Part shown: positions 5,649 to 8,669 of the stretch, piece after piece
Position numbering within the stretch: the first letter of the stretch is position 1
How the letters are laid out: the number at the start of each line of letters is the position of its first letter
Origin: Nitrosopumilales archaeon
Lineage (GTDB): Archaea; Thermoproteota; Nitrososphaeria; Nitrososphaerales; Nitrosopumilaceae
Assembly: GCA_016176745.1 (NCBI GenBank)
Contig: JACOWO010000078.1
Coordinates: 1 to 8,669 of the forward strand
Direction: 5' to 3'
Length of the DNA stretch: 8,669 nucleotides
The notes under the pieces: generated by a model
What the model was told of the DNA's origin: nothing
The model's database searches: none
What the model saw: only the letters and a program-made list of their open reading frames with translations
Position numbers and translations under genes: made by a program

Positions 5649-5653
5649 ACCTC
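5649..5653 (-). promoter_or_regulatory. Shine-Dalgarno site supporting the TTG start of the PAP2 gene
   Basis: GAGGT on the minus strand ends 8 bases before the TTG at 5640. It is complementary to the usual 16S rRNA 3' end. It is the only clear ribosome-binding site I found in this window, and it decides the start of this gene. Confidence 0.5.
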
Positions 5654-5680
5654 AATTGTGTCATTTTTAATTTTTTTCAT

Positions 5681-5689
5681 GTTATACTA
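5681..5689 (-). promoter_or_regulatory. TATA-like TAGTATAAC upstream of the PAP2 gene
   Basis: On the minus strand TAGTATAAC lies 41-49 bp before the TTG start, predicting a leader of about 15-20 bases that would contain the GAGGT site. The presence of a leader and a Shine-Dalgarno site together is self-consistent. The box overlaps the palindrome at 5684-5693. Confidence 0.4.
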
Positions 5690-5693
5690 GTAT
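5684..5693 (+). repeat. Perfect 10-bp palindrome ATACTAGTAT between the PAP2 gene and pgk
   Basis: ATACTAGTAT is its own reverse complement. It lies in the 147-bp divergent intergenic region and covers the proposed PAP2 TATA box. An identical copy is at 7335-7344. It could be a repressor site acting by occluding TBP, but no regulator is identified. Confidence 0.35.
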
Positions 5694-5759
5694 GAATTAC
5701 TACTGAAAAAACTAGTCGTAAAATGAATAATCGGATTAAGCGTCTGATCGACTAAAAGA

Positions 5760-5765
5760 TTTTAA
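5760..5765 (+). promoter_or_regulatory. TATA-like box of pgk
   Basis: TTTTAA, in the context GATTTTAACC, lies 23-28 bp before the GTG at 5788, so transcription would begin near the start codon. The GGA just before the GTG is too close to act as a normal Shine-Dalgarno site. Confidence 0.45.
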
Positions 5766-5787
5766 CCAGAGCAAAAAAAGAAAGGAC

Positions 5788-6996
5788 GTGAACATATTAA
5801 CACTTGATGATTTTGATCTAAAAGACAAAACTGTTTTTCTCCGAGTAGACATGAACTGCCCTATTGATCCTGATACTATGGAAATTTCCGGGACAAAGCG
5901 TATTGAAGAAACAATTGAAACAATTAACGCGCTAAAAAATTCAAAAACAGTTGTTGCTTCTCATCAGGGAAGAGTCGGCAACAAAGACTATACAGGAATG
6001 GACAAGCATGCTGAGATGCTTGAAGAGATTCTTGGACGTAAAATCAAGTATGTTGAAGATGTGATAGGAGAATCGGCAAGAAAAGAGATAAAAAATTTGA
6101 AAAGTGGAGAGATACTCATGCTTGACAATCTTAGGCTTTGCGCAGAAGAAAACTATGAATTTACTCCTTCTGACGCTGCCAAAACAATTATGGTTACACG
6201 ACTAGCCCCACTTTTTGATCTTTGTGTACTTGATTCCTTTCCAAGCGCTCACAGAGCACATCCATCACTTGTGGGTTTTTCACATGTATTGCCAGCTTGT
6301 GCAGGAAAAATTGTTGAACGCGAAGTTAGAAAACTAAATGAAATAATGACAGTTGCAAAGGCACCACACGTAATTGTGCTCGGCGGCTCAAAAGTTTCAG
6401 ACAGATTAGAAGCAATAAAAGCTCTCATAAAAAATGGAAGAGCAGATCACGTATTGCTTACTGGTCTTATTGGAAATGTGTTTATGCGAGCGCAAGGAAG
6501 AATCAAGGCACCACTTGGAATAAAAAGAGAAGAAGATGTTGTAGCAAAGGCTCATACTTTAATTGGTGAATATCCTGACATATTTTCAACTCCTGTTGAT
6601 GTTGCAATAGACAGAGATGGTTCAAGAGTTGAAGTTGATGTACGTGATCTAGGCAAAGACGATCAGATATATGATCTTGGGCCAAAGACTGTTGAATATT
6701 ACAATAAATTCATAGCAGGTGCAGGAACCGTTTTCATTAGCGGACCGCCGGGGTTTTTTGAAAAAGAAGAATTCAGTTATGGCACACGCTCACTTCTTGA
6801 AAGAGTAGCAAATTCTATGGCTACAACCATAGTCAGCGGTGGACATCTCACTTCGGCATTAAAAAAATATGGCTTGGCACAAAAAATTACCCATATAAGC
6901 ACAGCAGGCGGAGCGCTAGTGCTTTACCTGACAGGCCAAAAATTGCCAATGATTCAGTCCCTAGAAGAGGCTGCCAAAAGACATCGCTCTAAATAG
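5788..6996 (+). CDS. pgk: Phosphoglycerate kinase (archaeal type)
   Basis: The 402-residue protein transfers phosphate between 1,3-bisphosphoglycerate/ADP and 3-phosphoglycerate/ATP in the cytoplasm; in an autotrophic archaeon it would serve mainly gluconeogenesis. N-domain substrate motifs are RVDMNCP (19-25), SHQGR (58-62), DNLR (113-116) and the HRAH histidines (155-158). C-domain nucleotide motifs are GGSKVSDR (199-206), SGPPGFFE (318-325), SGGH (350-353) and STAGGA (371-376). The length is normal for the family. Differences from bacterial enzymes include Met and Cys in the first motif (usually RVDFNVP) and His353 where bacteria and yeast have the Mg-ATP Asp; I recall archaeal enzymes often differ here. 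The start is GTG at 5788. The 3' end overlaps the ribbon-protein gene by 8 bp. Confidence 0.95.
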   Translation: MNILTLDDFDLKDKTVFLRVDMNCPIDPDTMEISGTKRIEETIETINALKNSKTVVASHQGRVGNKDYTGMDKHAEMLEEILGRKIKYVEDVIGESARKEIKNLKSGEILMLDNLRLCAEENYEFTPSDAAKTIMVTRLAPLFDLCVLDSFPSAHRAHPSLVGFSHVLPACAGKIVEREVRKLNEIMTVAKAPHVIVLGGSKVSDRLEAIKALIKNGRADHVLLTGLIGNVFMRAQGRIKAPLGIKREEDVVAKAHTLIGEYPDIFSTPVDVAIDRDGSRVEVDVRDLGKDDQIYDLGPKTVEYYNKFIAGAGTVFISGPPGFFEKEEFSYGTRSLLERVANSMATTIVSGGHLTSALKKYGLAQKITHISTAGGALVLYLTGQKLPMIQSLEEAAKRHRSK

Positions 6997-7336
6997 CTGC
7001 ACCACATTTAGGGTTAGGGCATACCCGTTCTTCTAATTTCCCAAGGTAGATTTCGTGATTACATGAATTACAATGAATTTTTTCTACAAGATCAAAAAGC
7101 CTATACCACTGCGTTGTAAAATTCTGTGCAATATTTCTAACCAGTCCTTTGTCACAAATTTCTTTAAAGTATTCTTCCATATTATCAACTATCCAAGATT
7201 TATCTACATCACCGTTTTTTTTAACTATATCAAAAATCTCATCATTTGTAAATCTTATAGTTACGTCGTTAAATTTTTCAAAGATAGCTTTTCGTATTTG
7301 TAGTTGTATTGGAACTGATGGAGTAAATCCACTCAT
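6989..7336 (-). CDS. Small helical (possible winged-helix) protein with C-terminal four-cysteine ribbon, last gene of the suf cluster
   Basis: The 115-residue protein has an N-terminal helical domain (about 9-85). Its pattern of helices and a turn, followed by GLVRNIAQNFTTQWYRL (64-80), would fit a winged-helix fold, though no family is recognised. The C-terminus is a ribbon: C89-x2-C92 and C106-x4-C111 (CNSC and CPNPKC), a classic Zn-binding spacing that could also hold an Fe-S cluster. There is no signal peptide or membrane segment. The ATG at 7336 lies one base after the sufU stop, and no promoter is seen between them, so it is almost surely co-transcribed with sufU and sufS. It may be a regulator or accessory factor of Fe-S assembly, but this rests on position alone. 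Confidence 0.78.
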   Translation of the reverse strand: MSGFTPSVPIQLQIRKAIFEKFNDVTIRFTNDEIFDIVKKNGDVDKSWIVDNMEEYFKEICDKGLVRNIAQNFTTQWYRLFDLVEKIHCNSCNHEIYLGKLEERVCPNPKCGAAI

Positions 7337-7344
7337 ACTAGTAT
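7335..7344 (+). repeat. Second copy of palindrome ATACTAGTAT at the sufU/ribbon-gene junction
   Basis: The 10 bp are identical to 5684-5693 and contain the sufU stop codon (TAG, 7338-7340 on the minus strand) and two bases of the next ATG. The location inside an operon junction argues against a simple promoter role for this copy. Confidence 0.3.
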
Positions 7345-7787
7345 AGGTTTGTTGCTTCTTCTTTTAAGTTACCCGCTGATTTTTCATCCTTTATTTTTTC
7401 TATAAAATAAGAGTAAATTCCATACTTGAGTGCCTTTAATGACAATAGTGCACATTTAATTCGCACAGGACTTGTTCTAATAAGGTGCTCTAGTCCAAGC
7501 TCGCCTAACACATCATCTTTTTCAATTTTTTTTACTTCTTCAAGATCCTTGCCTTTAACCAGTTCTGTTAGAACCGATGTACATGCTATACAGATAGAAC
7601 ATCCTTTACCTTTGAATTTTACATCAGAAACTTTGTTTTCATTAATTTTGATTTGCAAGTCGATGCTATCACCACACAGTGGATTGCTGTCATGTCTAGA
7701 GATGTCTGGATTTTCAATTTCACCAAAATTAGATGGATGTTTTGAGTATTCTATTATCATCTCAGTATAGATTGGATCGCCAGTCAT
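7338..7787 (-). CDS. sufU: SufU/IscU-type Fe-S cluster assembly scaffold
   Basis: The 149-residue protein has the three ligand positions of U-type scaffolds: C38 and D40 in NPLCGD, C63 in GKGCSICIAC, and C112 in VRIKCALL. In the family these bind zinc or a nascent cluster and accept sulfur from the cysteine desulfurase. The N-terminal Y-x-x-H-P-x-N-x-G segment (YSKHPSNFG, 14-22) is also typical. The second motif is unusual: Cys replaces Ser at 66 and 69, making C63-x2-C66-x2-C69 where most relatives have GCAIS-x-AS. The length fits SufU (about 140-150). The ATG at 7787 overlaps the sufS TGA stop in an ATGA, the normal sign of translational coupling with its partner enzyme. Confidence 0.92.
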   Translation of the reverse strand: MTGDPIYTEMIIEYSKHPSNFGEIENPDISRHDSNPLCGDSIDLQIKINENKVSDVKFKGKGCSICIACTSVLTELVKGKDLEEVKKIEKDDVLGELGLEHLIRTSPVRIKCALLSLKALKYGIYSYFIEKIKDEKSAGNLKEEATNLY

Positions 7788-8669
7788 AGCTTGAACAACT
7801 CTGCAACCTTGTTTAGTGAACCAATCAATGCGTCTATTTCTTGTTTTGTGTTGTAGACATAAAAGCTTGCGCGATTTGTTGCTGCAACATCTAGCCTTTC
7901 CATTAGTACCTGTGCGCAGTGATGTCCTGATCTTACTGCCACCCCGTCTTTATCAATTATAGTTGCTACATCATGGGGATGAACATCATGAAAGTTAAAT
8001 GAAATTACTCCTCCACGTTTTGCAATGTCTTTTGGCCCGTAAATGGTAATTCCTTTTACTTTTGACATTTTATCCAGCGCATATTTTGTTAGCTCAATTT
8101 CGTGGTTTCGTATGTTATCCATTCCAATTTTGTTAAGATAGTCTATTGCTGCAGAAAATCCTATCACATCTGCTATGTTTGGCGTACCTGCCTCAAACTT
8201 GTAGGGAAGATCATTCCATGTTGTCTCGTATTTGTGCACCTCGCGAATCATATCGCCACCCCCATGGAATGGCTGCATTGTTTCAAGAACCTCCTTTTTT
8301 ACCCACAAAACCCCGACACCTGTTGGGCCTAACATCTTGTGAGCTGAAAATGCAAAGAAATCACATACTAGTTTGCTCAGATCAACTTTCATGTGAGGCA
8401 CAGACTGGGCTCCATCGATGAGTGTCTTTACTCCAGCCTTTTTGCATCGTTTTATGATTTCATCCGTGTTTGTTATTGTTCCTAAAACATTAGACATCTG
8501 ACTAAATGTGACTAGTTTTACTTTGCCAGTCGCCAAGTAAGAGTCTAGCTGATCTAAAATTAACTCGCCGTTATCATCAATTCCAATGTATTCTAGTTTT
8601 GCCCCCTTTTCTTTTGTTAATAGCTGCCATGGAACAATGTTGCTGTGATGCTCGTATTCTGTTGTAACT
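7784..8669 (-). CDS. sufS: Cysteine desulfurase SufS, N-terminus cut by the window edge
   Basis: The frame is open from the TGA stop at 7784 to the right edge, giving 294 visible residues; the full family length is about 400-415, so roughly the first quarter is missing. The visible part begins in the PLP-binding region EYEHHSNIVPWQLL. It has IDGAQSVPH (PLP-ring Asp and Gln), the Schiff-base lysine in FSAHKMLGPTG, and the catalytic cysteine in VRSGHHCAQ. The enzyme takes sulfur from cysteine as a persulfide and hands it to SufU, encoded immediately downstream with a 4-bp overlap. An internal TTG at 8536 is not the start, because family-conserved sequence continues well upstream of it. Confidence 0.95.
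   Translation of the reverse strand, partial: VTTEYEHHSNIVPWQLLTKEKGAKLEYIGIDDNGELILDQLDSYLATGKVKLVTFSQMSNVLGTITNTDEIIKRCKKAGVKTLIDGAQSVPHMKVDLSKLVCDFFAFSAHKMLGPTGVGVLWVKKEVLETMQPFHGGGDMIREVHKYETTWNDLPYKFEAGTPNIADVIGFSAAIDYLNKIGMDNIRNHEIELTKYALDKMSKVKGITIYGPKDIAKRGGVISFNFHDVHPHDVATIIDKDGVAVRSGHHCAQVLMERLDVAATNRASFYVYNTKQEIDALIGSLNKVAELFKL

Noticed and set aside
5713..5754. 6-bp inverted repeat TAGTCG/CGACTA upstream of pgk
   Set aside because: The arms are short and separated by 30 bases; not distinguishable from chance in this region.
6503..6685. Minus-strand open frame inside pgk
   Set aside because: It lies inside a full-length conserved enzyme gene; its His, Gln and Leu-rich composition is typical of an antisense reading.
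7073..7770. Plus-strand open frames over the ribbon-protein and sufU genes
   Set aside because: They are antisense to genes with clear Cys motifs and operon spacing, and they show no family signal.
8102..8421. Plus-strand open frames inside sufS
   Set aside because: Antisense to the conserved PLP-lysine region of SufS.
7784..8536. Starting sufS at the TTG at 8536
   Set aside because: Conserved SufS sequence (EHHSNIVPWQLL and onward) continues in frame upstream to the window edge, so the gene is truncated by the window and not short.
1..8669. Mobile elements, CRISPR repeats, integration sites or prophage genes
   Set aside because: None was seen. The tRNA-Leu gene has no neighbouring integrase or repeated tRNA 3' end, and base composition looks even across the window.

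Overview
The window looks like a chromosomal segment of a low-GC archaeon, most likely a Nitrososphaerota (Thaumarchaeota) member close to the Nitrosopumilus group. The support is an archaeal-style phosphoglycerate kinase, a tRNA-Leu with a small intron in its anticodon loop, a PAC2-family protein, an RPA-like OB-fold protein, an archaeal SUF-type Fe-S gene set, TATA-like boxes 21-31 bp before start codons, and few Shine-Dalgarno sites. The lineage is an inference from these features and was not tested by phylogeny.

Layout, left to right. Positions 1-426 (+) hold the 3' end of hemB and a small unknown protein. Positions 423-1669 (-) hold a DedA/VTT-like membrane protein followed by an HD-domain hydrolase, overlapping by 13 bp. 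A 40-residue C2H2 zinc-finger protein (+, 1853-1975) was found by reading the intergenic space. It is followed by tRNA-Leu(CAA) with a 16-nt intron (-, 2017-2117) and a single OB-fold protein (+, 2264-2560). A minus-strand block then runs from a coiled-coil protein with a histone H1-like Lys/Arg tail (3804-4577), through a PAC2 gene broken by a frameshift (3164-3761), to an exported membrane-anchored protein (2557-3162). Next come an unknown 103-residue protein (+), a PAP2-family phosphatase (-) and pgk (+). The right edge carries sufS (cut by the window end), sufU and a small helical/zinc-ribbon protein, packed tightly on the minus strand.

Functions are mostly housekeeping: tetrapyrrole synthesis (hemB), gluconeogenesis/glycolysis (pgk), Fe-S cluster assembly (sufS, sufU) and translation (tRNA-Leu). 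The gene arrangement is very compact. All four convergent protein-coding pairs overlap at their 3' ends, by 4, 4, 12 and 8 bp, and no gene-free stretch exceeds 200 bases. I see no mobile element, CRISPR array, phage gene or sign of recent transfer.

The points most worth following are the unknown four-cysteine protein closing the suf operon, a sufU with a CxxCxxC cluster in place of a single active-site Cys, the frameshifted PAC2 gene, the micro C2H2 protein and the H1-like tailed coiled-coil protein. None amounts to a proven new system.
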